Part shown: positions 6,955 through 15,678 of the stretch, one piece after another
Position numbering within the stretch: the first letter of the stretch is position 1
Layout: each line of letters begins with the position of its first letter
Origin: Liquorilactobacillus hordei DSM 19519
Lineage (GTDB): Bacteria > Bacillota > Bacilli > Lactobacillales > Lactobacillaceae
DNA: 64,000 bases
Direction: 5' to 3'
NCBI RefSeq assembly: GCF_019443985.1
Contig: NZ_CP049301.1
Span: 62,001 to 126,000 of the forward strand
The notes under the pieces: generated by a model
What the model was told of the DNA's origin: nothing
Seen by the model: only the letters and a program-made list of their open reading frames with translations
The model's database searches: none
Program-made: the position numbers and the translations under genes

Positions 6955-7824
6955 ATGATGAGCGTTAATTTAAGTGAGTTTATAGAATATATTAAAGCTA
7001 ATTTTCTAGGAAGATCACGTTGGTACAATGAGAAAAAATTAAAGTCGGAGCAAAAGACAGCTATATACAATGTGGTAATTTGTACGTGTTTATTATTATT
7101 ATTCACTCCAATCATAACAAACAATAATATTGGTAAATCAATCGTTTATATCATTAGTTTTATATTTATTACACTATTTATCATGGAACAACGGAAATCA
7201 AAAAAATATTCTATAAATAACAATAATCAGAATTTACTTCGTTACATCGATAGATACAATCAAAAAGTTGTTATAGATAAACTACGGGACGAAGATTATA
7301 ATGTTAAAGTTATAAAACCGCTCATCAATGAGATCGTAGCAATTTCTCACCCCAAAAATTCAAACGCAGGAAAAGTTCTCTCTTTAGCAAGTCCATTAGG
7401 TATTACTACTCTTATAGGTAAAATGATATATTCTTTTATTGATAAATTAGGAAAAGATTCAGTATTGAACACTATGTTATTTTTGTCTATCTTTTTATTT
7501 ATTGTATCGATTGTTTTACTACTATATATTATAAGTGAGAATATAAATAATAAAATTCCCATGACTTATATCCTTATGATATTAAGGGGTATTAATATAA
7601 GTGCCTATTCTCTCAAGACAAATTATTATTTACGTAGAAGTGTTCTCGAAAAAATATCTGAAGAAAATAAGAAAAAACTTGAAGATCTCACCAAAGTTCT
7701 CGACACTTATATGTCAAGTGAGAAAGATATATCAAAAGAAAGAAAGAATATGTCAGAGGAAGAGAAAAAGCTCTTTAAAGAAATCAAAAATAAACTAGAA
7801 GCAGATAATAAAAAAGACCTTTAA
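6955..7824 (+). CDS. Membrane protein with about four helices, 289 aa
   Basis: Start placed at ATG 6955 (or TTG 6952) behind AAAGGAG at 6937-6943; the frame is open from 6895, but that part lies in the leader hairpin. Two pairs of hydrophobic helices, a soluble loop with ISHPKNSN between them, and a charged C-terminal coiled coil (EENKKKLEDLTKVLDTYMSS...). Similar plan to the gene at 5949. Last plus-strand gene before the convergent minus-strand block. Function unknown. Confidence 0.65.
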   Translation: MMSVNLSEFIEYIKANFLGRSRWYNEKKLKSEQKTAIYNVVICTCLLLLFTPIITNNNIGKSIVYIISFIFITLFIMEQRKSKKYSINNNNQNLLRYIDRYNQKVVIDKLRDEDYNVKVIKPLINEIVAISHPKNSNAGKVLSLASPLGITTLIGKMIYSFIDKLGKDSVLNTMLFLSIFLFIVSIVLLLYIISENINNKIPMTYILMILRGINISAYSLKTNYYLRRSVLEKISEENKKKLEDLTKVLDTYMSSEKDISKERKNMSEEEKKLFKEIKNKLEADNKKDL

Positions 7825-7837
7825 TCAGGTCTTTTTT
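7810..7837. terminator. Bidirectional terminator between convergent genes
   Basis: AAAAAAGACCT / AGGTCTTTTTT, 11 perfect pairs, six-base loop, A and T runs on both sides; it closes both the plus-strand block and the long minus-strand operon. Confidence 0.9.
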
Positions 7838-7845
7838 ATTTACGT

Positions 7846-8928
7846 TTATTGTTCTAATTTAATTTTTAATTCATTTAACCTTGATGGATTAATTAATTCA
7901 GTTAAAGCTGAAGACTTCATTTCGGCCATGTCGATGAGATAAAAGTCATTTCCAGACTTCATAACATCTAAAGACCAACGTCCTTTTAATGAGAGTTCAT
8001 TAATAACATATTGAATATTCTTATTAATTCTACCGATATTAGCATTGAAATCCTGATTTAGTACCTCTTCAAACCATTTATAAGTTTCATACCACTTGTA
8101 TATACTTTTATTTTGCTGCCCCTGTGATTGTAAAACCTTTTTCATTACAAGTGGATTCCAATATGGTACTGTTTGTATTAAGTCTTTAGTATCACAATCA
8201 ATAAAACATCTGAATTCTGTACGTAAAGGCATACCATTATAGATAGTTGGTCTATGTTCTGGATCATCAATGTATTCTCGTATCACGATATCATTTGTTC
8301 GACCTGCTCCCACCAACATAGCATGATTGTTTACAACCTGAAAATACTCCCCAATCTGATTTTGTTCTGAAGGTACAATATGACAATTACGCCATTCAAA
8401 TTTTCCTGAAAAGACTCCATTTTTGATAAAATAATGTTTATTCTTATCAAGATTAAGTTTTTCCAATAGTATTTCATTGAATTTTTTACGTGACTCATCA
8501 TTTGTATTCTGATATTCAATTCTCATAAATTGTGATAATGGCAGTGGTAATGTGATACAGCTACTTGCAGGTATCTTAAAGAAGGTATGCCCATCTCTGA
8601 TACATTTTCTGTTACTTTTTAATAATGCTGGAAACCAATAGGAGAATGTATTGGGATTCTCATTTAATCTATCATATAAATTTTCAGTTAAATCTGATAC
8701 TGATTCAATTCTTTCTAATAATGCTTCTAATTTTGCTTTCTCCTTCGGATCAGACTGCTCGACAATATTCTTTTCTAAATTTGCTATGGTTTTGTCAACT
8801 GGCAAACCATCTGTGCGCATGTAGCTATCTGGTTTAAACATTACTCCTTGAAACTTTTTTATTGGCAAGAGAGCCTTTGATATAATTTTGGTCTGCAATT
8901 CTTTTAATGTGTCATAGTATGCTCCCAT
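7846..8928 (-). CDS. ATP-grasp-like protein, 360 aa
   Basis: The C-terminal half has the look of an ATP-grasp ligase of the R2K/D123-like group known from phages: DIVIREYIDD, MPLRTEFRCFID, then GRWSLDVMKSG and FYLIDMAEMKSS, which would carry the metal-binding Asp/Glu. Such enzymes join a carboxylate to an amine using ATP. The N-terminal half (coil near residues 45-85) is not recognised. Start ATG after AGGAGAAAA. It is the promoter-distal gene of the minus-strand block. Family call moderate; substrate unknown. Confidence 0.55.
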   Translation of the reverse strand: MGAYYDTLKELQTKIISKALLPIKKFQGVMFKPDSYMRTDGLPVDKTIANLEKNIVEQSDPKEKAKLEALLERIESVSDLTENLYDRLNENPNTFSYWFPALLKSNRKCIRDGHTFFKIPASSCITLPLPLSQFMRIEYQNTNDESRKKFNEILLEKLNLDKNKHYFIKNGVFSGKFEWRNCHIVPSEQNQIGEYFQVVNNHAMLVGAGRTNDIVIREYIDDPEHRPTIYNGMPLRTEFRCFIDCDTKDLIQTVPYWNPLVMKKVLQSQGQQNKSIYKWYETYKWFEEVLNQDFNANIGRINKNIQYVINELSLKGRWSLDVMKSGNDFYLIDMAEMKSSALTELINPSRLNELKIKLEQ

Positions 8929-8984
8929 TTTTCTCCTATCTCAATACATGTCCAATTTATAAAATATGGATTTTATCAATTATT

Positions 8985-9533
8985 CTATCGTGCATCTTCC
9001 TTATAATCTTCTTGTTTCTTATTATTAATATCCAGTGGCCTACCATGGCCTAATCTACCGACCATACCTGATGCCAGTGCTGTGAATATATCATCACTGA
9101 AGGTATTAATTTCACCATGTTCATTATCTAACTCTTTTGCGTATCCAATTTTAATCTTATCTCCATAGCCATAATTAGTTACACCTAAAGAGCCGTATAG
9201 ATTTGCGATACCGATACTAATAAGTTCGTCTACACCAAATTGCCCAAGATCATTGGCGATAATGGTTTGCATTGGTTCTGGCAATAGCTCTCTATTTGCT
9301 AAATCATCAATCATCAGCCCTGTGCCTACCAGATTTAATACTTCACGTTTCTTAAATAGACTATAAAAATCTTCTCCGAAATCTTCTGCTGTCTTTTCTG
9401 GAAAATACTCATGTTCCATTTCATATACAGCTTCCCCAATAGTCTTTGGAGTTATATTCTTATCTGCCAAACCTTTCATTACGTAATCATATAATTCTTG
9501 ATCAGGATAATCTATATTCTTATTTGCTACCAA
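8985..9533 (-). CDS. Phosphatidylglycerophosphatase A family protein (YutG/PgpA-like)
   Basis: Strong resemblance to the soluble Gram-positive PgpA/YutG family, which removes phosphate from phosphatidylglycerophosphate in phosphatidylglycerol synthesis. It has the family signature blocks in order: EAVYEMEHEYFP, KREVLNLVGTGLMIDDLA, LLPEPMQTIIANDLGQFGVDE, ANLYGSLGVTNYGYGDKIK, ELDNEHGEINTFSDDIFTAL and a C-terminal GRLGH. Length (182 aa) fits. Start TTG 9533 with GAGGAG nine bases upstream; it overlaps the context of the preceding stop. A phospholipid enzyme in a phage is unusual. Confidence 0.78.
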   Translation of the reverse strand: MVANKNIDYPDQELYDYVMKGLADKNITPKTIGEAVYEMEHEYFPEKTAEDFGEDFYSLFKKREVLNLVGTGLMIDDLANRELLPEPMQTIIANDLGQFGVDELISIGIANLYGSLGVTNYGYGDKIKIGYAKELDNEHGEINTFSDDIFTALASGMVGRLGHGRPLDINNKKQEDYKEDAR

Positions 9534-9539
9534 TTCTCA

Positions 9540-10157
9540 TTACTCCTCTTGCTTCTTATTTTCTTTTTCTGTTAAGTTTAATCTCATCTTATCCCAGTAA
9601 GGATCTAGTTTCCCTATTTTCAATAAGGCTAAAATAGTTGTCCCACTATCATACTTTTGTAAATTATACTCATCTGAGTTAAATACAAATTTTTTATTCT
9701 TATACTTGTATTTATACTTTAAGAACGCCCTAGCTTCTTTGTTTGTTTTTAATACTGTGGGAATATTATCATAACCATCAAAACGACTGTTGATATTCCT
9801 GCTAAAGGGTTCGCCATCAAAGAATTCATCTATTATATCATCAATAAGATCATATTCTCTATAAGCCGACCAATTAAAAATATATTTAATATTTCCTGTA
9901 AATACACCAATCAGTGCTAACCCTAGAACACATACCAGTAAGATTAGAGAAACGATAATTCTACCCAACCACGTAAAACCACTATATCTAACTGACGAAT
10001 TTGAGTAATAACCCTCATCAAATTTTGATTGTGTATCTGGTATACGGAAATACACTTTACTTTTCATCAAAAGATTTTCGTATTTTGTTAGACCATGGAC
10101 GAATTTTTCACCTTTTAAAAATTGTGCAACATTTTCGTATTTCTCACTCTCATTCAT
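9540..10157 (-). CDS. Hypothetical protein with one membrane helix, 205 aa
   Basis: Start at ATG 10157: AAAGGTG sits just before it, within the end of the preceding gene. One strong hydrophobic helix near residues 66-87 (VSLILLVCVLGLALIGVF), then a soluble basic domain ending KENKKQEE. Function unknown. Confidence 0.65.
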   Translation of the reverse strand: MNESEKYENVAQFLKGEKFVHGLTKYENLLMKSKVYFRIPDTQSKFDEGYYSNSSVRYSGFTWLGRIIVSLILLVCVLGLALIGVFTGNIKYIFNWSAYREYDLIDDIIDEFFDGEPFSRNINSRFDGYDNIPTVLKTNKEARAFLKYKYKYKNKKFVFNSDEYNLQKYDSGTTILALLKIGKLDPYWDKMRLNLTEKENKKQEE

Positions 10158-10158
10158 G

Positions 10159-10461
10159 TTATACACCTTTAAATATGTTCTCATGTGTTAATGCTGCGTT
10201 TATTCTGCACACTACACCATTCGCTAATTTAAGTAAAGTTTCTACCTCTTGCTTTTCAGACCATTCCTGAATTTTAAGTGCATCATCTTCGCTTAAGTCC
10301 CCGTCGTCCACCCTCATATCACAAATATAATAATTGTCACCTGATGAGCCTTTAATCATATCGTATATAGCATTTACTCCGAATCTATTTATAAAATCAA
10401 ACACATAGTGTGGGACATTGATTAGTTTTTGAGTTTGTTTTTTTGAAGTTGTAACTTTCAT
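10159..10461 (-). CDS. Hypothetical protein, 100 aa
   Basis: Soluble, acidic middle (RVDDGDLSEDDALKIQEWSEKQEVETLL), basic N-terminus. ATG is preceded by AAAGGAGATCATTTA. Same operon as its neighbours. Family not recognised. Confidence 0.65.
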   Translation of the reverse strand: MKVTTSKKQTQKLINVPHYVFDFINRFGVNAIYDMIKGSSGDNYYICDMRVDDGDLSEDDALKIQEWSEKQEVETLLKLANGVVCRINAALTHENIFKGV

Positions 10462-10490
10462 TAAATGATCTCCTTTATATTTCAGTTTTA

Positions 10491-10760
10491 TTATTCATCT
10501 AGAACTTTATGATCTAAAATATCAGTAAGTAACTCTCTTACACTATCCTTCCATTGCTTTAATTTTGACTCGGTTACATCCATATCCGATTCAAAATATT
10601 CACGGCTGACTCCTAACATGGTTTTACGGAACTTATCATAGTCACCATTAACATCATTTTGAACAATACCACTAGGTAGTATACTTTTTATGACATTAGC
10701 TTCTGTAAATAAATCAAAAATCCTTTGATTTAATTTTTCTTCTGTGAATTTTTCTGTCAT
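10491..10760 (-). CDS. Hypothetical protein, 89 aa
   Basis: Start ATG 10760 behind GAGGAGAACAATA; the longer frame begins inside the previous gene without a binding site. Mostly alpha-helical and charged (EEKLNQRIFDLFTEANVIK...). Unknown family. Confidence 0.6.
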   Translation of the reverse strand: MTEKFTEEKLNQRIFDLFTEANVIKSILPSGIVQNDVNGDYDKFRKTMLGVSREYFESDMDVTESKLKQWKDSVRELLTDILDHKVLDE

Positions 10761-10773
10761 TATTGTTCTCCTC

Positions 10774-11124
10774 TTATTTTTTCCCATTATTCTTACTATA
10801 ATAATTTCTTATATCATCTTCTAGCTGTATAATAAATTGGCTAATGTATCTAAATAACATAGCAAGATCGAAAATATTATGAGATGAAAAACTACCAGAT
10901 TGAGTAGCACTAAATTTTATGATAGGTTTATTCTCTTTGTCATAGGTTAGGTAGCATACTTCATGTACCCCTGTTTTATTTATAAGACTGAACGATACAG
11001 GTTCGAATATTTTTTCTTCTTCATTATTAAGTTTAAAATAATTTTGTGGATGATCTATAATAAAACCCATATATTCTGCAGAAAATTCAAGAGCCTTTTG
11101 TGCTAATCGAGTGTTTTTTGTCAT
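10774..11124 (-). CDS. Hypothetical protein, 116 aa
   Basis: Soluble alpha/beta protein, basic at both ends, ending NYYSKNNGKK. It starts at ATG 11124 behind AGGAGATTACTTA. Part of the run of small unknown genes of the minus-strand operon. Confidence 0.65.
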   Translation of the reverse strand: MTKNTRLAQKALEFSAEYMGFIIDHPQNYFKLNNEEEKIFEPVSFSLINKTGVHEVCYLTYDKENKPIIKFSATQSGSFSSHNIFDLAMLFRYISQFIIQLEDDIRNYYSKNNGKK

Positions 11125-11147
11125 TAAGTAATCTCCTATTCTATTGT

Positions 11148-11420
11148 CTACTTACTTCTTTCATTTAATGGTGTATTCATTAATGGGACAGCTACCTCAG
11201 TAACGACACGTAATGCTAATGGATCACATAGAAAATGGGCTACATCTTCTCCTACAATTAAACCAGTTTTAATTTTATTTGTATCAATATTAAAGTTTGC
11301 CGTTTCATGTAGATCTGTTTTATATGGTAGTGTAATTGCAAAGACAGCACTCCAAGCTCTATCTACCGTAATTCTTAAATCAATTTCTTTTAGTTTTGTA
11401 GTTGCTTCTTCATAGGTCAT
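11148..11420 (-). CDS. Hypothetical protein, 90 aa
   Basis: Soluble; begins MTYEEATTKLKEIDLRITVDRAW. ATG follows AAGGGAGGGTTTTAT. Contains no motif I recognise. Operon neighbour spacing is 14 bases. Confidence 0.65.
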   Translation of the reverse strand: MTYEEATTKLKEIDLRITVDRAWSAVFAITLPYKTDLHETANFNIDTNKIKTGLIVGEDVAHFLCDPLALRVVTEVAVPLMNTPLNERSK

Positions 11421-11433
11421 ATAAAACCCTCCC

Positions 11434-11805
11434 TTAATTTCTCAAACATATAGTAGTCACCTCATGAATAATGTCTAGTCTTGAATATTCACCTAAACTA
11501 TCCCAAATCTCTTCTAATTTCATTGGCACTTCACTGAATGTTGGATTTCTTGATGGTTCGTATAATCCGCTATTAATTAACAACATAATTGCTTCCAGCA
11601 TACTGTTTTCACCATACTTATACCAATATGTGTGAATCCATTCTATAATTTCCATCTGGTCTTCATTAAACATAAGTTCATTTCTTTTACTTAAATATTG
11701 CCATGAACGTGGGTAATATGTTGTAGTCCCATCGTCATTTGGTTCTGGGGTATATGTGACCTTTACTTTTCTGAAATTATCACTATTTCTTTCTCTGAAC
11801 ATCAT
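11434..11805 (-). CDS. Hypothetical protein, 123 aa
   Basis: Start ATG 11805 after AGGAGGAAAGTAA, overlapping the end of the preceding gene by 23 bases. Beta-rich N-terminus and alpha-helical C-terminus (EYSRLDIIHEVTTICLRN). No recognised family. Confidence 0.65.
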   Translation of the reverse strand: MMFRERNSDNFRKVKVTYTPEPNDDGTTTYYPRSWQYLSKRNELMFNEDQMEIIEWIHTYWYKYGENSMLEAIMLLINSGLYEPSRNPTFSEVPMKLEEIWDSLGEYSRLDIIHEVTTICLRN

Positions 11806-12001
11806 TTACTTTCCTCCTGTCTTCTTGCACTATGTTTGTTTGTAGATAATCAAGATTTACTAGTGCACTAGTTCTTAATGGAACTAAGGTTGTATGCGCA
11901 CCTAGAAATTTCGCATCTTTTCTAGCATCTTCTATTTTTGTATATACTGATGCAATTCCTGCGCTATTGTGTACCACGTAAACCATCTTTTGTTTTGTCA
12001 T
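11783..12001 (-). CDS. Hypothetical protein, 72 aa
   Basis: Small soluble protein with the pattern VYVVHNSAGIASVYTKIEDARKDAKFLG, which resembles phage DUF proteins with a single strand-helix unit. ATG follows AGAGGAAA. Overlaps the next gene in another frame, as is common for coupled small genes. Confidence 0.6.
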   Translation of the reverse strand: MTKQKMVYVVHNSAGIASVYTKIEDARKDAKFLGAHTTLVPLRTSALVNLDYLQTNIVQEDRRKVNDVQRKK

Positions 12002-12021
12002 TTCATTTTCCTCTCACTCTC

Positions 12022-12720
12022 TTATCTATCGTATAACTCAACTATTCTCTGAATCCAAACAAGAAACTGTGTATCGTTATTTTTTATTGCATTATATTTA
12101 CTTTTGTTATTTAAAATATCAGCTAACTCTGCTAGAAAATCCGTCACTTTTAATTGAAGTATTATAGGGAAATTATTTGTATTTTTATCTCTTTGATACA
12201 ATACATATGCAAGAGTTATATCTCTATTATTACAAATGAGATCCCAATAATTATAAGGGTATTCTCTTACTTTGTTGGAACACCAATCAGCTGCTTGTAT
12301 AATCTCGTTTTCATAAAATTTAGTATCACTGCAAGGCAGTTCAATGCTATTCTCCACGAAAGAATCAGGTATTTTTTTGTAATATTTTTTGAAATAACAT
12401 GTAAGATATATTCTATAACACAAAGGTAAAAGAATAGGAGATACCAAAAGAGGAATACTTAAGAAAATGTTTTTTAAATTTAATACAATAATGATTACGA
12501 ACAATATAAATATTAGTGGAACCCAGATCCAACCCATTAATGAACTTTCCAACGTTGCCTCGGCATAATCCTTATAGCGAAGTTGTTTATGGATGTCATT
12601 TAATTTCTGAGAATTAACTGGTTTCCCATTTCTTGATCTAAGTTCTGCTATCACAGCATTAGATCTACCTTTTGTCACCGCTGCATTCAATGTTTCTACT
12701 GTAACTTCTATCTTATCCAT
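12022..12720 (-). CDS. Membrane protein with two adjacent helices, 232 aa
   Basis: A soluble N-terminal part, then two hydrophobic helices (about residues 64-110: WVPLIFILFVIIIVLNL and FLSIPLLVSPILLPLCYRIY), then a larger soluble domain with WCSNKVREYPYNYWD. ATG follows GAGGTGAATA and overlaps the preceding gene by eight bases. Unknown function. Confidence 0.65.
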   Translation of the reverse strand: MDKIEVTVETLNAAVTKGRSNAVIAELRSRNGKPVNSQKLNDIHKQLRYKDYAEATLESSLMGWIWVPLIFILFVIIIVLNLKNIFLSIPLLVSPILLPLCYRIYLTCYFKKYYKKIPDSFVENSIELPCSDTKFYENEIIQAADWCSNKVREYPYNYWDLICNNRDITLAYVLYQRDKNTNNFPIILQLKVTDFLAELADILNNKSKYNAIKNNDTQFLVWIQRIVELYDR

Positions 12721-12967
12721 TATTCACCTCATACATTAAACCTTGCTTGATTAATGCTTGTGCAGCTATTTCAGTTGGTGTTGCTTCAAAAGCCCTGGTT
12801 TTTAATTTGTCTAACCTCTCTTTTGAAAAAGTAAAGTTGGCTATACTAAGTTGAAATGCTAGTTCTTTTAAACTTATGACTCCTTTAACATATTCTTCAC
12901 ATAATTTATCTGTATCTATGAAATCAAAAGTCCTTACATTCGCACCAGATTTATTCATTGTGTACAT
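12713..12967 (-). CDS. Hypothetical protein, 84 aa
   Basis: Start placed at ATG 12967 behind GGAGTGATAGAAAAC; GTG 12979 is an alternative. Alpha-helical, soluble (LKELAFQLSIANFTFSKERLDKLKTRAFEATP). Overlaps genes on both sides. Unknown. Confidence 0.55.
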   Translation of the reverse strand: MYTMNKSGANVRTFDFIDTDKLCEEYVKGVISLKELAFQLSIANFTFSKERLDKLKTRAFEATPTEIAAQALIKQGLMYEVNNG

Positions 12968-13295
12968 GTTTTCTATCACTCCAATTTTTAAGTTTTACGT
13001 TTAGTTTTATTGCTTCCCATATAATTAATGCTACTAAGAAGAATGAAGCCACTATTCCTAACGTATAAAGTGTAATTGCCCAAAATTCTGCCGATATATA
13101 CAGATGGTTAATTACTATAAAGTAATAAACTTCATATATTACAGCGAATACTAAGGCAATGCAGTAAACCATTATAAAAATACTAAATATCATTGCAAAC
13201 AAAACAGTACAGATTTCACTAAACTTAGGTTTCTCTTTGTCATAAATAATCGTGTCTAGCAGACAGTGTTCAAAAAATTCTCTTAATAATTTCAT
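12951..13295 (-). CDS. Small membrane protein, 114 aa
   Basis: Two long hydrophobic segments near residues 28-60 and 70-100 (ILF/VMY-rich), with charged ends. Start at ATG 13295 (TTG 13304 is an alternative). An exact copy of the 15-base motif lies 20-34 bases upstream, so it may begin a transcription unit. Unknown function. Confidence 0.6.
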   Translation of the reverse strand: MKLLREFFEHCLLDTIIYDKEKPKFSEICTVLFAMIFSIFIMVYCIALVFAVIYEVYYFIVINHLYISAEFWAITLYTLGIVASFFLVALIIWEAIKLNVKLKNWSDRKHVHNE

Positions 13296-13314
13296 TATTA
13301 TCAATCACACTATG

Positions 13315-13329
13315 TCATTATGTTTATTT
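13315..13329 (-). promoter_or_regulatory. conserved 15-base motif, exact copy
   Basis: AAATAAACATAATGA on the minus strand; its first bases form part of the stop codon of the preceding gene, and the next gene starts 20 bases on. Confidence 0.6.
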
Positions 13330-13642
13330 AAACAATAACATTACCCTTTCTCATATATCCATTTTTGATTAATTTAATCGCAATAATGTCAACTGCACTA
13401 TAAGTATGAATACCACCATCAGTTAGATGTCTATATTGTTTAACGGAATACTTAAAATCCCTATAGCTAGCCTTGAAAATACCGAATACTTGTTTTGGTG
13501 TAATTTCATGTGTATTAAGTCGTTCTGCATAGTATGAAATTAGCAATCCTGTATCAGAATGAACAAAGTTTTCTTTAATAGTTGGTTCATCAACAATGTT
13601 TAATACATAGTATTTAGATTTGCTATTATATCTAAGGTACAT
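13328..13642 (-). CDS. Hypothetical protein, 104 aa
   Basis: Soluble protein; VFGIFKASYRDFKYSVKQYRHL and LTDGGIHTYSAVDIIAIKLIKNGYM suggest a mixed alpha/beta fold. ATG after AGGAGACAAAACATT. Its stop codon TAA is the TAA of the conserved motif. Unknown. Confidence 0.6.
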   Translation of the reverse strand: MYLRYNSKSKYYVLNIVDEPTIKENFVHSDTGLLISYYAERLNTHEITPKQVFGIFKASYRDFKYSVKQYRHLTDGGIHTYSAVDIIAIKLIKNGYMRKGNVIV

Positions 13643-13659
13643 AATGTTTTGTCTCCTAT

Positions 13660-14391
13660 CTATTTAAAATATAATGGCGTATTGTAGATATATTCATTCA
13701 ACAAATCAAGTTTCTCAGTTGAATCTTTCATGTCGTCACATTTTTCTTTCAAACATTGATATAGATATTCAGGATTAATCTTATTCAATAAATTTTGATC
13801 ATAGACTTCTGTATTTTTAACATATAAATATTCATTCATAATATTAATTTCAGCTTCCAAAGACTTTCCATTAGCAACGGCCAATCCATACCTATATGCT
13901 TTAATTAAATTGAATAGCTCTTTACCAAAAGATCCACTCCCCTTGTATACTTTATTCGGGGATATCCGAGATAGATTTGATTTAATCATTCCAACGGAAG
14001 ATGCAACGAAATGTTTTTCATTTATATATGGCAACTTTTCTCTGTCGCGATAAATCAAACGAGTTAAAATATCAAAATAACCACCAACGAAAATTGGAAC
14101 ATTAAAAAACAATTCAATAAAATTAGGATTTGTTTTTCTCAAAAGTGCAAATAAATGTGTAATATCAAAACATTTAATTTCATAATTATCACCTTTGTAT
14201 GTTGTCCCTTTATTCCGATCTCTTAAAACAAATTCGCTTTTATGTGAAACTGTGAAAGCATAGAAATCATAATCTGATTTGTTGTTTTGGGTACCTGTTA
14301 GCCTTGAACCTGTAAGATATAAAATAGCCAAGTTAGGAATTTTCTCTTTAATTTCCTTAATAATTGATTGCGGCACATTAATCTCTTTCAT
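13660..14391 (-). CDS. Nucleotidyltransferase-fold protein, 243 aa
   Basis: Has the polymerase-beta-type nucleotidyltransferase signature: LYLTGSRLTGTQNNKSDYDFYAF (GS, about ten residues, then DxD; residues about 20-43), with a further acidic residue expected in YEIKCFDITHL. The C-terminal helical part (KELFNLIKAYRYGLAVANGKS) fits the usual substrate-binding helical domain. Adds a nucleotide to a protein, RNA or small molecule; the target is unknown. ATG follows AGGAGGTAAAC. Confidence 0.75.
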   Translation of the reverse strand: MKEINVPQSIIKEIKEKIPNLAILYLTGSRLTGTQNNKSDYDFYAFTVSHKSEFVLRDRNKGTTYKGDNYEIKCFDITHLFALLRKTNPNFIELFFNVPIFVGGYFDILTRLIYRDREKLPYINEKHFVASSVGMIKSNLSRISPNKVYKGSGSFGKELFNLIKAYRYGLAVANGKSLEAEINIMNEYLYVKNTEVYDQNLLNKINPEYLYQCLKEKCDDMKDSTEKLDLLNEYIYNTPLYFK

Positions 14392-14400
14392 GTTTACCTC

Positions 14401-14985
14401 CTATAGTTTTTTCATATTTGGTGAATACCAATGTTCTCTGCATACTGAGTAGTACTCACTATCACCAATTTGCAATTGCTCACCTTTTCTTGCAGGCCTA
14501 CCATCGACCATTCTAAGATTCATAGTGGCTTTCCTATTACAAAATTTACATACAGTCTTAATCTCTTCAATTTTATCTGCATATTTTAGCAAAGCTTCAC
14601 TACCCTCAAATAAGTTATTCATAAAGTCATTTTTTAGGCCATAACATATAACGGGAATATTTAAAATATCTACTACCGACACTAATTCCTCAACTTGTTT
14701 CTCTGTGAGAAATTGTGATTCGTCAACTAGAATACATGAAACATTAGAAATATGATCTGGGTTGTTATTAATTTCATCGCAAACGCTTGAAGTAGGACTT
14801 AAATCTATTGCGGAATCAGATATGCCTATGCGACTACTTATCTTTCCTTTGCCCGATCTTGTGTCCAATGAGCTAGTAAATAAAATGACAATTTTACCAC
14901 TCTCTCGATAGTTATGGGCTACTTTCAATAATTCAACACTTTTCCCACTATTCATAGTCCCATATCTAAAAAATAACTGTGCCAT
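14401..14985 (-). CDS. tdk: Thymidine kinase (type II)
   Basis: Phosphorylates thymidine with ATP. P-loop YGTMNSGKS (residues about 8-16), Walker B/lasso CILVDESQFL (about 85-94), zinc ribbon with C-x2-C (CKFC) and C-x2-H (CREH), and GRPARKGEQLQIG in the lid. Length 194 aa is normal. ATG 14985 follows GGGAGGAGAAATA and touches the previous stop. Works with the deoxynucleoside kinase and NDT to feed dNTP synthesis. Confidence 0.96.
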   Translation of the reverse strand: MAQLFFRYGTMNSGKSVELLKVAHNYRESGKIVILFTSSLDTRSGKGKISSRIGISDSAIDLSPTSSVCDEINNNPDHISNVSCILVDESQFLTEKQVEELVSVVDILNIPVICYGLKNDFMNNLFEGSEALLKYADKIEEIKTVCKFCNRKATMNLRMVDGRPARKGEQLQIGDSEYYSVCREHWYSPNMKKL

Positions 14986-15287
14986 TATTTCTCCTCCCGT
15001 TCAAGATACCAACCACAAAATGCCATTGTAATAGGTAGGTGTGTTGCTTCAAATACTTGTTTGAAGATCCTTACGGTTTCATTAAAATTTAGGAATTTTG
15101 TAGCCTTTTCACGACTATCGCTCCAGTCAAATCTTGAAACGTGTTCTTCACTAGGTTTAGCTAATTGTAAATACTTTATTTTTACTGCACCTGTTCCCAT
15201 ATCTGACATCATGATAGTCCAAAACATTTCACCTTTTTTGACTAAATCTTTAGCCGCATTCTTATCTAAATCTGCCACGTCATTCAT
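14985..15287 (-). CDS. Hypothetical protein, 100 aa
   Basis: Soluble; FNETVRIFKQVFEATHLPITMAFCGWYLER at the C-terminus. ATG after AGGAGGAAATAAA. Its stop codon shares a base with the tdk start, suggesting coupled translation. No family recognised. Confidence 0.65.
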   Translation of the reverse strand: MNDVADLDKNAAKDLVKKGEMFWTIMMSDMGTGAVKIKYLQLAKPSEEHVSRFDWSDSREKATKFLNFNETVRIFKQVFEATHLPITMAFCGWYLEREEK

Positions 15288-15298
15288 TTTATTTCCTC

Positions 15299-15643
15299 CT
15301 ATTTCTTGTTACCTACACCAAAAGGACTATGCCTATTCTCCACTAAAGATAATGGATGTTTCCCAACTGGAAAAAGGTATTTGTAATTTTTATTATCTTC
15401 AGGCAAAGCATATACCCAATAAATAGATATGCTGTTTTCAAATATCCGAGCATATGATAGATTTTCTCTCTTACACCAATTTACACACTTTATTAAATCA
15501 TCTAAATCTTTAATTGGTTTCACTATTCCGTCATAACCAGCTCTTACTGCACTTTTAACTTCTTGTCTCAAAACAATACTTTGCCACATATTTAATTTGA
15601 TCTTTTTCTTTTCCCGCTTCTCAATCCACAACGATAATTTCAT
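15299..15643 (-). CDS. Hypothetical protein, 114 aa
   Basis: Start ATG 15643 behind AAAGGAAG; the upstream ATG at 15658 belongs to a variant of the conserved motif (AAATAAACAAAATGA, 15656-15670) and has no binding site. A basic N-terminus (KREKKKIKLNMWQSIV), then DGIVKPIKDLDDLIKCVNWC. Preceded by a consensus promoter (15679-15707). Unknown function. Confidence 0.65.
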   Translation of the reverse strand: MKLSLWIEKREKKKIKLNMWQSIVLRQEVKSAVRAGYDGIVKPIKDLDDLIKCVNWCKRENLSYARIFENSISIYWVYALPEDNKNYKYLFPVGKHPLSLVENRHSPFGVGNKK

Positions 15644-15678
15644 TGGTCTTCCTTTCATTTTGTTTATTTCTATATATA

